A stretch of DNA of 47,069 nucleotides, from NCBI GenBank assembly GCA_964653285.1, contig CAZZEX010000032.1, positions 1 to 47,069 on the forward strand, given 5' to 3'. The notes below the pieces were generated by a model that did not search any database, was not told the origin of the DNA, and saw only the letters and a program-made list of their open reading frames with translations. Shown here one piece after another: positions 38,543 to 47,069 of this stretch; the stretch's first letter is position 1; every line of letters begins with the position of its first letter. The position numbers and the translations under genes were made by a program. The stretch comes from CAZZEX01 sp964653285. GTDB taxonomy: Bacteria; Chloroflexota; Anaerolineae; B4-G1.

Positions 38543-40187
38543 CCAAAACAGTAGGCGAGTTGCGTCGGCACTTTCTGACTCACAAAGCGGGGCAATTGAA
38601 CACCCAGTACCAAGGGCAGTCTACTGGTGTCGAAACTGTGATGTACCATTGATCTCTCGGAGGTGTGATATCTGTGGCAGTACTGGAAGGTACTGTGGTG
38701 TAGATCTCAAACCAGTTTTTCCCGAGGAACGTCTGCTGTTTGAAAGATTCCTGAGATGCTCAGGGGTCCTTCCAGCGGAAGGTAGACTACCAAAGGAGCT
38801 ATATATACATCGAGGTAGGGTGGTCTGGCGGGGCAAAAGGCTTTTTGAATTCAAAGTGGTGGCTGGAGAAATGGTCCTTAAGAGCGACTTTTCGCTTTCC
38901 CCCGAAGACTACGGTTGGGGAAACGATGACTTTGTTCACAGAGCCGTTGAGGCCAACAAGAGCGCTCTGACAGAATTGGAGAAGGAGGCCATCCAGTTTA
39001 TCAACAACGCTTTGATCGAATTCCCAGGGACTGAACCCATTGTTGCGTTTTCTGGAGGAAAGGACAGTGCTGTAACTGCTTATCTGGTGTCTCGGGTTGC
39101 ATGCCCGGTCCTTTTTTTTAGCAATACAACAATAGAATATCCTGACACTTATGAGTATATCTCTTCCTTTGCTGAATCTTTCGGTCTGAAGTTGGTCAGA
39201 GAGGAACCAGACACCGATTTCTTAACTATGTGTGAACGGCTTGGTCCTCCCAGTCGGATTCTCCGTTGGTGCTGTTCGGTCTTCAAGGGGACTCTGCTAT
39301 CGAGATTCCTAAATAGGCTAGACTATGAAGCTATTAATTTCGATGGCATCAGACGACGGGAATCAAACAGGCGTAGCAAGTATGACAGGTCGACTAGAAA
39401 CCCAAAGGCTGTCAAGCAGATCACTTTTCGCCCGATCATCAATTGGACGTCTTTGGAAGTGTGGCTTTACAATTTCTGGCATGACTTGCCATTGAATCCA
39501 TTGTATTTCAAGGGCTTTGGTAGGGTAGGTTGCTATCCTTGTCCCAACAACACAGAATACGATGATTTCCTGACAAATGAATGCTACCCTGAACTTTGGA
39601 CTCAGTGGCAGGAGAGATTAGCCGAATTCTTTGATCAGAAGTATGCACATAACTATGACGAAGCTCATCGAGATCAGTGGCTTAGAGAGGGTCTATGGAA
39701 GAAACGGATGCCTCATAGGGACACAGAGTATTCTACAGTTAGTCGCCCTTGTTTGGAGCAGAGCGGTTTATCCTATAAGATGTCAAAACCTATTGATGAT
39801 CAACTTATTCAATTTCTTAGACCTTTGGGAGAAGTACGGTTACTTCAGCTGGGTAACGAAATAGATCTGTCACTAACCCGTACAGGTTGGTATCAGATCA
39901 CTGGTACTTTGAACGACAATCACCTAACAGTAATATTCCTGAACGGCCGCGGGCATCAGTCCAAGCTATTGATTGAACGCCAATTAAGGAAATGGCTCAA
40001 CTGTATCGGCTGTGGAGCGTGCGTTGGCACTTGTCCTGCTGGGGCAATAAGCATCCAGGCAGGCTCGTTTCAAATAGCAGACAACCTATGTACTAGATGC
40101 CAAAAGTGCGTCAGAAGTAATTTCACGAGACAAGGATGTGTGGCTCTAAGCTACAAGAGCAATAGCGTCAGAATTAGAGAGGAATAG
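38532..40187 (+). CDS. PAPS-reductase-family protein fused to zinc ribbon and ferredoxin (BrxP-like)
   Basis: 551 residues. An N-terminal zinc ribbon (C33, C36, C45, C48), a linker with a PUA-like region (KELYIHRGRVVWRGKR), a PP-loop domain with VAFSGGKDSA at about 171-180, SRILRWCCSVFKGTLL and GRVGCYPCPNNTEYDD, and a C-terminal ferredoxin with CIGCGACVGTC (C491-C501) and CTRCQKC (C520-C526). PAPS-reductase enzymes activate sulfate-type or sulfur substrates. In defence loci this family occurs as DndC/BrxP and is linked to DNA sulfur chemistry. GTG start with GGAGA; it overlaps the gene before. Base composition is poorer in GC than in the dcw genes. Electron supply by its own 4Fe-4S domain is inference. 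Confidence 0.82.
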   Translation: MTTDQNSRRVASALSDSQSGAIEHPVPRAVYWCRNCDVPLISRRCDICGSTGRYCGVDLKPVFPEERLLFERFLRCSGVLPAEGRLPKELYIHRGRVVWRGKRLFEFKVVAGEMVLKSDFSLSPEDYGWGNDDFVHRAVEANKSALTELEKEAIQFINNALIEFPGTEPIVAFSGGKDSAVTAYLVSRVACPVLFFSNTTIEYPDTYEYISSFAESFGLKLVREEPDTDFLTMCERLGPPSRILRWCCSVFKGTLLSRFLNRLDYEAINFDGIRRRESNRRSKYDRSTRNPKAVKQITFRPIINWTSLEVWLYNFWHDLPLNPLYFKGFGRVGCYPCPNNTEYDDFLTNECYPELWTQWQERLAEFFDQKYAHNYDEAHRDQWLREGLWKKRMPHRDTEYSTVSRPCLEQSGLSYKMSKPIDDQLIQFLRPLGEVRLLQLGNEIDLSLTRTGWYQITGTLNDNHLTVIFLNGRGHQSKLLIERQLRKWLNCIGCGACVGTCPAGAISIQAGSFQIADNLCTRCQKCVRSNFTRQGCVALSYKSNSVRIREE

Positions 40188-40190
40188 TGA

Positions 40191-41000
40191 ATGTCTGAGA
40201 TCGGTCGCTTCATCATGAAGCATTATTTGGATATACCGACAATCTTGCGCATTTCACGTTACTTGGACGAGCCCAAAAGCAAAAAGCAGATTGCTGAAGC
40301 TGAGGGGATGGGTCAACCAAAAGTAAGAGGACTTCTTGAATGGGGACGTCATTTGGGCGTGATTGAATTGCAAGAAAACGATACTTATCTAGTCACGCCT
40401 TTGGGAAAGTCCATTAGTAAGGTAAGGATTCGCTACCTGTATGAGATCCTGTATTGGGAACTGGTCAAGGGTCATCGTGTGGTCAAAATAGTCGTAAATG
40501 ATTTCCTATATAGCAAGTCTCGTTTGTTCTCTCCGGAGTTCTCGTCTGCGGAATTGAAGCGATTCCTTCAAGAAAGGGAAGCAGATCTTGGTCATCCGAC
40601 CGAGAGAGATCTCAAAAGCATCTATCTAGAGTCACTCAACGTGCTTAGCAAGCAACGCGAGGGTTTCGGGACACTAGAGATGATCGTCCCACTCAATGAC
40701 CAGACGAAAAACTTTAGAGTAAACTCCTATAGGCCAGATTGGAGAACCGCTGCATACATCCTCTACGATTCGTGGCCAGAGAACACATCGAGGATGAGAA
40801 TAGACGAAGTAGTCAACGGTCGAAATAGCCTGGGGCGAATCTTCTTTTTGACGGAACCCCAGGTCATGGCCTTGCTTTCCAAACTGGAGCAAGAACGGGC
40901 AATCGCCCTGGAAATAGTTGCCGACCTGAAACAAATCGGGCCGAATCCATCTATGAAGGCCGAAGACTTTCTGGAGATGCTGATCCATGACCAGAACTGA
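40191..41000 (+). CDS. DUF4007-like protein
   Basis: 269 residues. An N-terminal winged-helix-like part (KKQIAEAEGMGQPKVRGLLE, then YLVTPLGKSI), a middle helical part (ELKRFLQEREAD, LGHPTERDLKSIYLESL) and a C-terminal part (GRIFFLTEPQVMALLSKLEQ). This pattern fits the DUF4007 family, known to lie next to PAPS-reductase genes in phosphorothioation and related defence loci; I rate the family call as moderate. ATG is four bases past the preceding stop with GAGG nearby, and the next gene overlaps by 14 bases. A DNA-binding or adaptor role is inference. Confidence 0.6.
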   Translation: MSEIGRFIMKHYLDIPTILRISRYLDEPKSKKQIAEAEGMGQPKVRGLLEWGRHLGVIELQENDTYLVTPLGKSISKVRIRYLYEILYWELVKGHRVVKIVVNDFLYSKSRLFSPEFSSAELKRFLQEREADLGHPTERDLKSIYLESLNVLSKQREGFGTLEMIVPLNDQTKNFRVNSYRPDWRTAAYILYDSWPENTSRMRIDEVVNGRNSLGRIFFLTEPQVMALLSKLEQERAIALEIVADLKQIGPNPSMKAEDFLEMLIHDQN

Positions 41001-41601
41001 CCGGTCGAGATGGTCGCTTACACCCTCTCAGCAGCAACAATATGAAGCCATACACACGACGCTGACCAGAATTCGTGGGAGGCATCGCCCTTTTCTCCTG
41101 ACGGGAGACGCGGGTGTGGGCAAGACGTTCCTGGCGCGCAGATTGGCTGACAAGCCTGTTGCCTACTACAACATTGCGCGAGACCATCTGCCCCAACTAC
41201 TGGCATATCGCAGGCTGTCTGATCTGACGCCTGAGGCTGTAGTCAGGTTTGTGAAGAAACTGGTGGAAGAGGGGAAAGTGCCTTATGCCATTGCCGATGG
41301 CTTTGAGCCATTGTTAAGTATGTGGGCTGTTAAGCGCCCTCAAGTGCTACCTAACTTTTTTGTTGCCCTGGGCCGAGCCATTCTGGATCAGCCACTATTG
41401 GTTGTGGTTCAGACTTCCACTAATTACTTGCCCTATGACGTATTCAGAAAAGGTGAATTGTGGCCTTTGGAACGGCGCTTCCGTCTGGAATTGACGCTGG
41501 CGGACAAAGAGGTTGTCGCCAGGAACTGGGGCGTGGACCCCATGCGCGGGCGTGTCTCGGCCAACCTCTATGAACTATTGGCCACCAAGTTGGAGAGGTA
41601 G
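40987..41601 (+). CDS. Small P-loop ATPase (BrxF-like)
   Basis: 204 residues. Walker A is FLLTGDAGVGKTFLA at about 36-50. Further segments are VPYAIADGFEPLLSMW, ALGRAILDQPLLVVVQTSTN (Walker B-like and sensor region) and LTLADKEVVARNWGVDP. The length and the single P-loop domain resemble BrxF of type 3 BREX. It precedes the large BrxC/PglY-like gene by three bases, consistent with a joint ATPase unit. Alternative: an AAA+ helper of another defence system. Confidence 0.65.
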   Translation: MTRTDRSRWSLTPSQQQQYEAIHTTLTRIRGRHRPFLLTGDAGVGKTFLARRLADKPVAYYNIARDHLPQLLAYRRLSDLTPEAVVRFVKKLVEEGKVPYAIADGFEPLLSMWAVKRPQVLPNFFVALGRAILDQPLLVVVQTSTNYLPYDVFRKGELWPLERRFRLELTLADKEVVARNWGVDPMRGRVSANLYELLATKLER

Positions 41602-41604
41602 AGT

Positions 41605-44600
41605 ATGAACAAGCCACTTTTAATCAAGGATGTGACCGCCCTGGCCGCGTTCGAGCCGGCCATCAAACTGCAAGCCCTCAGCGCCGACTTGAGAAACCCA
41701 TATTTCAAAGACTACATTCTGACTCAAGACCTGGCTGACGTATACGAGAGGATGCTTTCCAGCATTCTGGGTGATGGGTGGGGCAGCACGGCCAGCACCC
41801 TGCCTGCCGAGCGACGCCGTTCGCACTTGATCAGCGCTCAGTATGGCACCGGCAAGAGTTACTTCCTCATGATTTTATCGGCTCTCCTGGACGCTGGCGG
41901 CGACACAACCAGGCTGCAGACGGCCAAGAAAAAGTTCAGCGCTTTCCGCGAAGTGCAGAAATTACTCGGTCAACTGTCGGACAAGAAGTTTCTGATCATC
42001 CAGGTGAGCGCAGAGGACAAAGGAGATATTCGTTTCAAAGAGCTTTTGGTTCGCAGCCTGCTGGACCAGGTGGCCAAGGTGCTGCCAGACGCGGCGTTTT
42101 CCAACGAGTATACCGAAGCCATAAGCCATTTGGAATCATCGTCCATTGGACCGGACTTCGTCCAGGTACTGGACGAGCAGTTTGAGACCTCGCTGCAACA
42201 GCTACGCGCCAGGTTGGGCAGCTATGACCGGGATGGCCTACGCATTTATTACCAGGCTTGTGAACGGGCTTTTGGGCGTAAAGTCAGTCGTGATGTCTTG
42301 GACGTAGAGACCACTTTTCAGGAAGCATTGGATCTGCTGAAGCCAAAAGGCTACACGCACATCGCTGTGCTGATTGACGAATTGACTGCCTACCTCAACG
42401 CGTCCCTTGGGCATCATTCCTTGGCTGAGACATTGGGCGAATTGCAAGCCTTCGCTGCCTATTGCAACAAGCCTGCCAGCAGGTGTCTGTTCGTTGGCAC
42501 TATGCACGTATCGGTGAAGGATTTCCTGCAAGAGCGGTCGCAGCAGAGGGACTATGACAAGATGAGGGGACGCTTCGAGGAACCTCACTTCCCGGTCTAC
42601 TCCAGTAAACTGTTGGCTGGTGTGTTTCAGCCAGATGAGAATGCCTTCGATCAGGCAATGAAGAGTCATCGTGACCAGGTCGAGGAACTCACTGACCTGA
42701 TTGATACTTTCAAGATGGTAGACGACGGCCGGCCTATGAGACTGTCGGCTTTCTTCCCATTGCATCCTGCCGTGGCCTACTACCTGCCACGCATTTCCCG
42801 TGAACTGGGCCAGGCTGAACGCACCTCGTTCGGGTTCATTGACGAGGTGGTGCGCCAAAAACTCGAGGAACCATTAGCCAAGGGACAGCGGCTTAATCTG
42901 GTCACTCTTGATCAGGTCTTTGACTATTTCCTGCCCGCCATGGAGCAGAAGGAGTTTTATCTTCAAGTCATCGCTGCCTACAATGCGGTTCAAAGCAAGG
43001 TTTTAGACCCCTTGGCCCTAAGAGCCTTCAAGCCTTTGGCGCTGCTGATGGTAGCCAGTCGTGTCCGTCTAACCTCAGGTGAGACGCAGTATCTAGATAT
43101 TGACCTTTCCAGCCAGCAAGTGGCCAACTACCTCAATGTCGAAGATGACATCGCAGTTATGGAAGCTCTGCAGAGCCTTCGCAAGACAGGCTACGTCTAC
43201 TTTGACGCCTCCACCAAGAAGTACTTCTATAGCCACGCTGACCTTGGCTGGGACCTGGAGAGCGAAATCCAAGAGATGATGGTCAACGTAGACGCCAACG
43301 AGGTTTTGCGAAGCGAACTGGGGGCTTTGGGATTCCGCGTCTGCTTGAATGTGCCAGATACTGCGACAGTCAAGGTGGATCGCAGCGTTGAGTCCCAGCG
43401 GATAGACATTGAGCAATTGAAGCAAACCGCTTCTCTCAAACCGAGGCGCGCTGAGAGCAAGGTTGTATTCGTTGTGCCCGATTTTGCTGAAGCGGAAATT
43501 TATGATGCTGTATTCAGCGATGTTACCCTGAAAGCCCATGATTTGTCGGCGGCCAACGTAGTAGTGGCGGTACCTAAGAAAGTAGATGTGCTCAACCCAT
43601 CAGAACTCAAACGTTATCGCGCCCTTCAGGAGATCGGGAAGCAACTGGGTGTTGGAGGGCGGGGAAGTGTCAGTGAGCATCGCGCTCGACTCGTGCGAGC
43701 CAGATTCTCCGAGGTCTGGGCACGAGTGCAGAGCGACGTCGAAGAGTTCGGACAGGCTTCCAACTTCATCTTCTTCATCAACCGCCAGCCGCAGGAAGCA
43801 CAGGATCTAAACACCATCCTGGTAGACATGTTCGAGCGTTACTACTACAAGTTCCCCAAAGTCAGGGTGGAGCGCATCAATGCACGAAGCACAACTAACG
43901 CTCTGATCGAGAACTGCATCGTCAATCAGCAAAGGAAGTTTGCCAGCGACACGTCGGAAGTGGCCCGTCAGGCGCGAGACACGCTGCAGGTGCTTGGCCT
44001 ATGCAGTTGGAGGAGAGCCGCTGGTGGCAAGTACGTTGTCGAACTGAAGGAGCCCGAGCCGGGCACTGAAGGGTATGAGATCTGGAGGATTGTACTGGAT
44101 ACTCTGACCAATACCTCCGGGACCCCTTTTGCGACTCTGTACAAACATCTGGGTGAAGCTCCGTATGGCTTACCCGACTACATGGTGGAACTGTACATTG
44201 CTGCGGCCAGGGTGCTCAATAAGGTCTATATTCTGGACAAGAGTGGAAGAATGCCGGCAGTCAGCAAAGGGCTTGTGCGGAGTATTACCAGACGTAAAGA
44301 CAAGGACTATCGAGTCTTGCCAGTCCAGGAGACAGAAGTCCCTTATACTTATATTTGCTCGGTGTGGCAAGCGATTGACGAGCCTTTGGGTTTGCGACAC
44401 TATCAGGAACTGGAAAAGAACCTCGGTCGAACCATTGACGACCAGAGAACCTGGTTCGATCTCAAAGCCGACAGCAACAATCTGCTCCTGAACCGACTCA
44501 GCCGGGTGAGGGAGAACCTGAAGATCATCGAGGCTGAGAGCACACCCTTCGCTATCCTGCTAAAGCACCTGGGGCAAATCAGACGGATCTTTCCAGCAGC

Positions 44601-45672
44601 ACAGGGCTTCGAGCAACTGGCCGCCTTGGGCGAAGAGCTATCTGACGTGAAAGTCACCGATGACCCTGACACTGCCGCACTGGCCGTGCGTCAGACCATT
44701 GAGGCCAGCGAGCGGTTCCTGGCCGATTGGGCGATGCTTCAACCTGCCTGCCGTCAGCATAGGCGGTTGCAGCAGACCACCAACCTGGATCGCTTTGGCG
44801 TCTTAGCGCGAGGGGTTGACAATGCCTGGCAGGTCTATCGTTCCGACGCGCTCTCGGCGAAGAAGCGCCAGGCGTTCATAGAACAGTTCGAGAAGCTGTG
44901 GGAGCAGTACGCTGAACAGTACATGGACGAACACAATACGGTTGCCAAGACGAGAGCCGCCTACGGCAAGAAGGTCGAGAAGTCGCTGGCTTACAAATTG
45001 GTGGGCGAGTTCAGCGAGTTCGGCTTCGACGGCATAGCCACCAAGTCTAGCTTCGACGCCAGGATCAGTGAAGTACGACAGGGGGGTTGCCAGCCGCTAG
45101 CAGAAGAACTCGTGCGCGATTACCAGCAGTTTGGAAAAACGATTTGTCCATCTTGCGGCTATCGGCTCGGCACAGATACTCAGATTCTGACACGACTCCA
45201 GGGAAGTGAAGCCAGTCTTGTTGCCAGTATCAATAATGCTCTGGACGGTTATCTGGCCAGGTTGGGCACATTGTTGGAGTCCGAGGGCATCCAGGTCTAC
45301 ACTAGGGAAAAGGCCACGGCCAAAGAAAAGACAACTATCGCCAGCGTCCAACACTTGGCCAGCAGGGGCCAGCAGATGAGTGCGACCCAATATCGGGAAT
45401 TGAAGACCCTCCTTCCTCAGCTCAGGCCAATCTTGCCAAAAGCAGCAGACTACGCTAGCGAACAAGCCAAGAGGCGCAAGGAACTCGAGAGGCAGTTGGA
45501 GGAGGAAGAGAGACAGAAACATATCCCACGCCTGCCGACAGTGCAGTTGGGTGATGCTGTCCGTTCCTTCTTGCTGGATAGTGGCCTAGACACTATGACG
45601 CTGAAAGAGTTGGAGGAACGGTTGACGAGTTGGATGCAAGAGATTGTCAAAGAGTTCAAAGTGCGGGAGTAA
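41605..45672 (+). CDS. BrxC/PglY-like large P-loop ATPase (DUF6079-type)
   Basis: 1355 residues. Walker A is SAQYGTGKSYFLMILSAL (GTGKS at 81-85) and a Walker B-like strand is HIAVLIDELTAYLN at about 250-262. The N-terminus (LSADLRNPYFKDYILTQDLA) and overall length match BrxC/PglY-type ATPases of BREX systems, which form large complexes with PglZ and are required for phage exclusion. A Cys pair, CPSCGYRLG, lies near residue 1180, followed by a helical C-terminus (KRRKELERQLEEEERQ). No DNA methyltransferase or helicase motif was noticed. ATG three bases after the preceding stop. Confidence 0.78.
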   Translation: MNKPLLIKDVTALAAFEPAIKLQALSADLRNPYFKDYILTQDLADVYERMLSSILGDGWGSTASTLPAERRRSHLISAQYGTGKSYFLMILSALLDAGGDTTRLQTAKKKFSAFREVQKLLGQLSDKKFLIIQVSAEDKGDIRFKELLVRSLLDQVAKVLPDAAFSNEYTEAISHLESSSIGPDFVQVLDEQFETSLQQLRARLGSYDRDGLRIYYQACERAFGRKVSRDVLDVETTFQEALDLLKPKGYTHIAVLIDELTAYLNASLGHHSLAETLGELQAFAAYCNKPASRCLFVGTMHVSVKDFLQERSQQRDYDKMRGRFEEPHFPVYSSKLLAGVFQPDENAFDQAMKSHRDQVEELTDLIDTFKMVDDGRPMRLSAFFPLHPAVAYYLPRISRELGQAERTSFGFIDEVVRQKLEEPLAKGQRLNLVTLDQVFDYFLPAMEQKEFYLQVIAAYNAVQSKVLDPLALRAFKPLALLMVASRVRLTSGETQYLDIDLSSQQVANYLNVEDDIAVMEALQSLRKTGYVYFDASTKKYFYSHADLGWDLESEIQEMMVNVDANEVLRSELGALGFRVCLNVPDTATVKVDRSVESQRIDIEQLKQTASLKPRRAESKVVFVVPDFAEAEIYDAVFSDVTLKAHDLSAANVVVAVPKKVDVLNPSELKRYRALQEIGKQLGVGGRGSVSEHRARLVRARFSEVWARVQSDVEEFGQASNFIFFINRQPQEAQDLNTILVDMFERYYYKFPKVRVERINARSTTNALIENCIVNQQRKFASDTSEVARQARDTLQVLGLCSWRRAAGGKYVVELKEPEPGTEGYEIWRIVLDTLTNTSGTPFATLYKHLGEAPYGLPDYMVELYIAAARVLNKVYILDKSGRMPAVSKGLVRSITRRKDKDYRVLPVQETEVPYTYICSVWQAIDEPLGLRHYQELEKNLGRTIDDQRTWFDLKADSNNLLLNRLSRVRENLKIIEAESTPFAILLKHLGQIRRIFPAAQGFEQLAALGEELSDVKVTDDPDTAALAVRQTIEASERFLADWAMLQPACRQHRRLQQTTNLDRFGVLARGVDNAWQVYRSDALSAKKRQAFIEQFEKLWEQYAEQYMDEHNTVAKTRAAYGKKVEKSLAYKLVGEFSEFGFDGIATKSSFDARISEVRQGGCQPLAEELVRDYQQFGKTICPSCGYRLGTDTQILTRLQGSEASLVASINNALDGYLARLGTLLESEGIQVYTREKATAKEKTTIASVQHLASRGQQMSATQYRELKTLLPQLRPILPKAADYASEQAKRRKELERQLEEEERQKHIPRLPTVQLGDAVRSFLLDSGLDTMTLKELEERLTSWMQEIVKEFKVRE

Positions 45673-45690
45673 GCGAGTAGGTAGAAAGCG

Positions 45691-47052
45691 ATGAACCATC
45701 CCGTTCTGGTCAGCTTCTATTTCGACCAATATGCTGGGCTAGAGGATGTTGGCGACGAGGCAATTGTGGTCACTGATGCTCAATCCTATGCGGCTGCTCG
45801 CCAGGCTATCGAGGAGATGAAGGCTGGAGAGAGAGCAGCGCCTTTAACCATCATCGTGCGTTCGTGCCACTTCTTCACGGGCTTTCACGACCTGGCCTTA
45901 CTGGAAGGCTTGGTTCAGATCAAGCACATTGCTCCTCGGGATGCGATCACGAGGGCATTTCACGTCCAAGTCCCTAGCGATCTCACGGACCAAGACTTGA
46001 TCGCTATAGATGTGAAAAGCCCTGCTGACCTGCTGGCTGTAGCTGGCTCCCAAGGGATTCGCGATAGAGCCTCTCTCAACAATGCTCTGTTGACAAAGGC
46101 TTTCGACAGTCAGGTCTTCAAGATCAGCGATGTTTGTGATTTCGAAAGCTGGCTCAGGGACCTGGTTGCCCTTTTGTATTCCGAGGAGACAGTCGCCAAG
46201 GCCGGTTGGACTGTCGAGTACATGCGGCGGCTGGCCGAGGAAAGGACAAGGACAATCCTCGAACGATTTGGAAAGAGGGGCCTTTTGCCCTTCGTCGCCG
46301 ATATTCTGCGAAGGAGTGCAGGCGGCGAGGCTCAGGCCTATCTAGATCAACTAGCAGTACGCTACTGGCTAAGCAGCTATTCCAGATTGGCACGTAAGGC
46401 TGTGATTGGCAATATGACTGATCAGGTCGGACAGTGGCAAGATGTCAAAAGTGAGGTTACTACTCTAGAAGCCTTGGCTCCCTGGTGCGAGGCACTTTAT
46501 GGACAGATTGAGAATCCGCTGATCGAACGGCTGGAAGAGGTTCTGGCCTTGCTATTGGACGAGGGTGGTTTGATTGAGGAAGAAGGTTTCAGTCGGTACA
46601 TTCAGCAAACATCAGGCCGTTTCGTGGCAGAGTACAACGCCGCACAGGCATGCTTGGGAAAGCTGCTTCTGGAGCAGCACAAAGCCGGCGCTATGAGGGA
46701 GCAAAGGGCCACATTCTCAGCGTACTCTGCTCAACTGGACAGTCACTTCACACCTCTCTTCGAAAGGACCGGTCATCGAGCAAAGGAGGCCAGATGGGTT
46801 GACTCCCTTATCGAATTCCGCGATGTCATGAGTCACTTGGACGAAGCTGCGCCCTGCCGCTGGGCCGATTGGTTGGCTATATATGAATTGCTCATCAAGG
46901 CCAAGCACTTGAAAAGGGGCGTCGAGGATACGGTGCCCAGGCGATACGCCGAACAGTTGGCTGACCTGAGCGCGTCATTCTTCACACTCGACGAAAGGCT
47001 AAACAGCGAATTCGGGTATCATCTCAATAAGTTGGGGCAGGTCTGTTGGTGA
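45691..47052 (+). CDS. Unknown protein of the BREX-like operon
   Basis: 453 residues, start ATG 45691 with AGGTAGAAAG upstream, 18 bases behind the large ATPase gene. The N-terminal part is alpha/beta (AIVVTDAQSYAAARQAIEEM, LTIIVRSCHFFTG), the rest mostly helical (NALLTKAFDSQVFKISDVCD, LALLLDEGGLIEEEGFSRYI). I see no P-loop, nuclease or methyltransferase motif. Its position, between the ATPase and the next gene, is where PglZ or an accessory factor sits in BREX loci, but it does not show PglZ motifs. The stop overlaps the next start (TGATG). Confidence 0.72.
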   Translation: MNHPVLVSFYFDQYAGLEDVGDEAIVVTDAQSYAAARQAIEEMKAGERAAPLTIIVRSCHFFTGFHDLALLEGLVQIKHIAPRDAITRAFHVQVPSDLTDQDLIAIDVKSPADLLAVAGSQGIRDRASLNNALLTKAFDSQVFKISDVCDFESWLRDLVALLYSEETVAKAGWTVEYMRRLAEERTRTILERFGKRGLLPFVADILRRSAGGEAQAYLDQLAVRYWLSSYSRLARKAVIGNMTDQVGQWQDVKSEVTTLEALAPWCEALYGQIENPLIERLEEVLALLLDEGGLIEEEGFSRYIQQTSGRFVAEYNAAQACLGKLLLEQHKAGAMREQRATFSAYSAQLDSHFTPLFERTGHRAKEARWVDSLIEFRDVMSHLDEAAPCRWADWLAIYELLIKAKHLKRGVEDTVPRRYAEQLADLSASFFTLDERLNSEFGYHLNKLGQVCW

Positions 47053-47069
47053 TGGTGAAATGCCTACCC
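47052..47069 (+). CDS. Start of the next operon gene (cut by window edge)
   Basis: An ATG at 47052 shares its A with the preceding TGA, and the first codons read MVKCLP. The overlap suggests translational coupling, so the operon continues. Nothing more can be said; in related BREX-type loci a pglZ or methyltransferase gene would be expected nearby. Confidence 0.5.

Noticed and set aside
1..47069. tRNA or rRNA genes
   Set aside because: No cloverleaf-like sequence with a TTCGA-type arm or rRNA-like stretch was recognised by eye; a covariance search would be needed to be sure.

Overview
The window looks like a chromosomal segment of a GC-rich bacterium, most probably a member of the phylum Chloroflexota (Anaerolineae or a neighbouring class). 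The reasons are the division and cell wall (dcw) cluster with small lineage-type genes in it, a secreted protein ending in a YLPLIMRRG tail, and many short repeats between and inside genes. The phylum is an inference, as no rRNA or tRNA gene was seen.

Region 1 (1-16383, minus strand) is a long dcw operon. In transcription order it reads mraZ, rsmH, ftsL-like, ftsI-type PBP, murF, mraY, a small conserved gene, murD, ftsW, murG, a CvpA-like gene, murC, murB, ddl, ftsQ and the start of ftsA. It has a near-consensus promoter with four 10-bp-phased GTGGG boxes, the expected MraZ operator. murE is not in the cluster. Several genes carry in-frame insertions of short GC-rich or palindromic repeats, and several end inside repeats. 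A 26-copy heptamer array (TTCATTG) lies between murC and murB.

Region 2 (16384-24100) is accessory. It holds an aldehyde:ferredoxin oxidoreductase / iron alcohol dehydrogenase / SCP2 group, two small membrane proteins, a decayed methyltransferase, a MntA-HepT toxin-antitoxin pair, a possible antitoxin, a lower-GC protein with a possible nucleotide-modification domain, and a DUF104 antitoxin with a truncated PIN toxin. That last pair sits between two identical 65-bp copies of the mfd 3' end.

Region 3 (24039-35400) holds mfd, pth, a secreted Pro/Thr-rich membrane-anchored protein, an ECF sigma factor with an overlapping membrane partner, an XRE regulator next to a palindrome-bearing promoter, a secreted glycoside-hydrolase-like protein, and a parA gene with a decayed parB.

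Region 4 (35400-47069, plus strand) is a large sigma-70 family gene followed by a tightly packed operon that runs off the window: an unknown 368-aa protein, a zinc-ribbon/PAPS-reductase/ferredoxin fusion, a DUF4007-like protein, a BrxF-like P-loop protein, a 1355-aa BrxC/PglY-like ATPase, an unknown 453-aa protein and the first codons of another gene. This is best read as a BREX-like (type 4-like) defence locus with a predicted sulfur-transfer or redox step. It is the most likely place for a poorly described system here.
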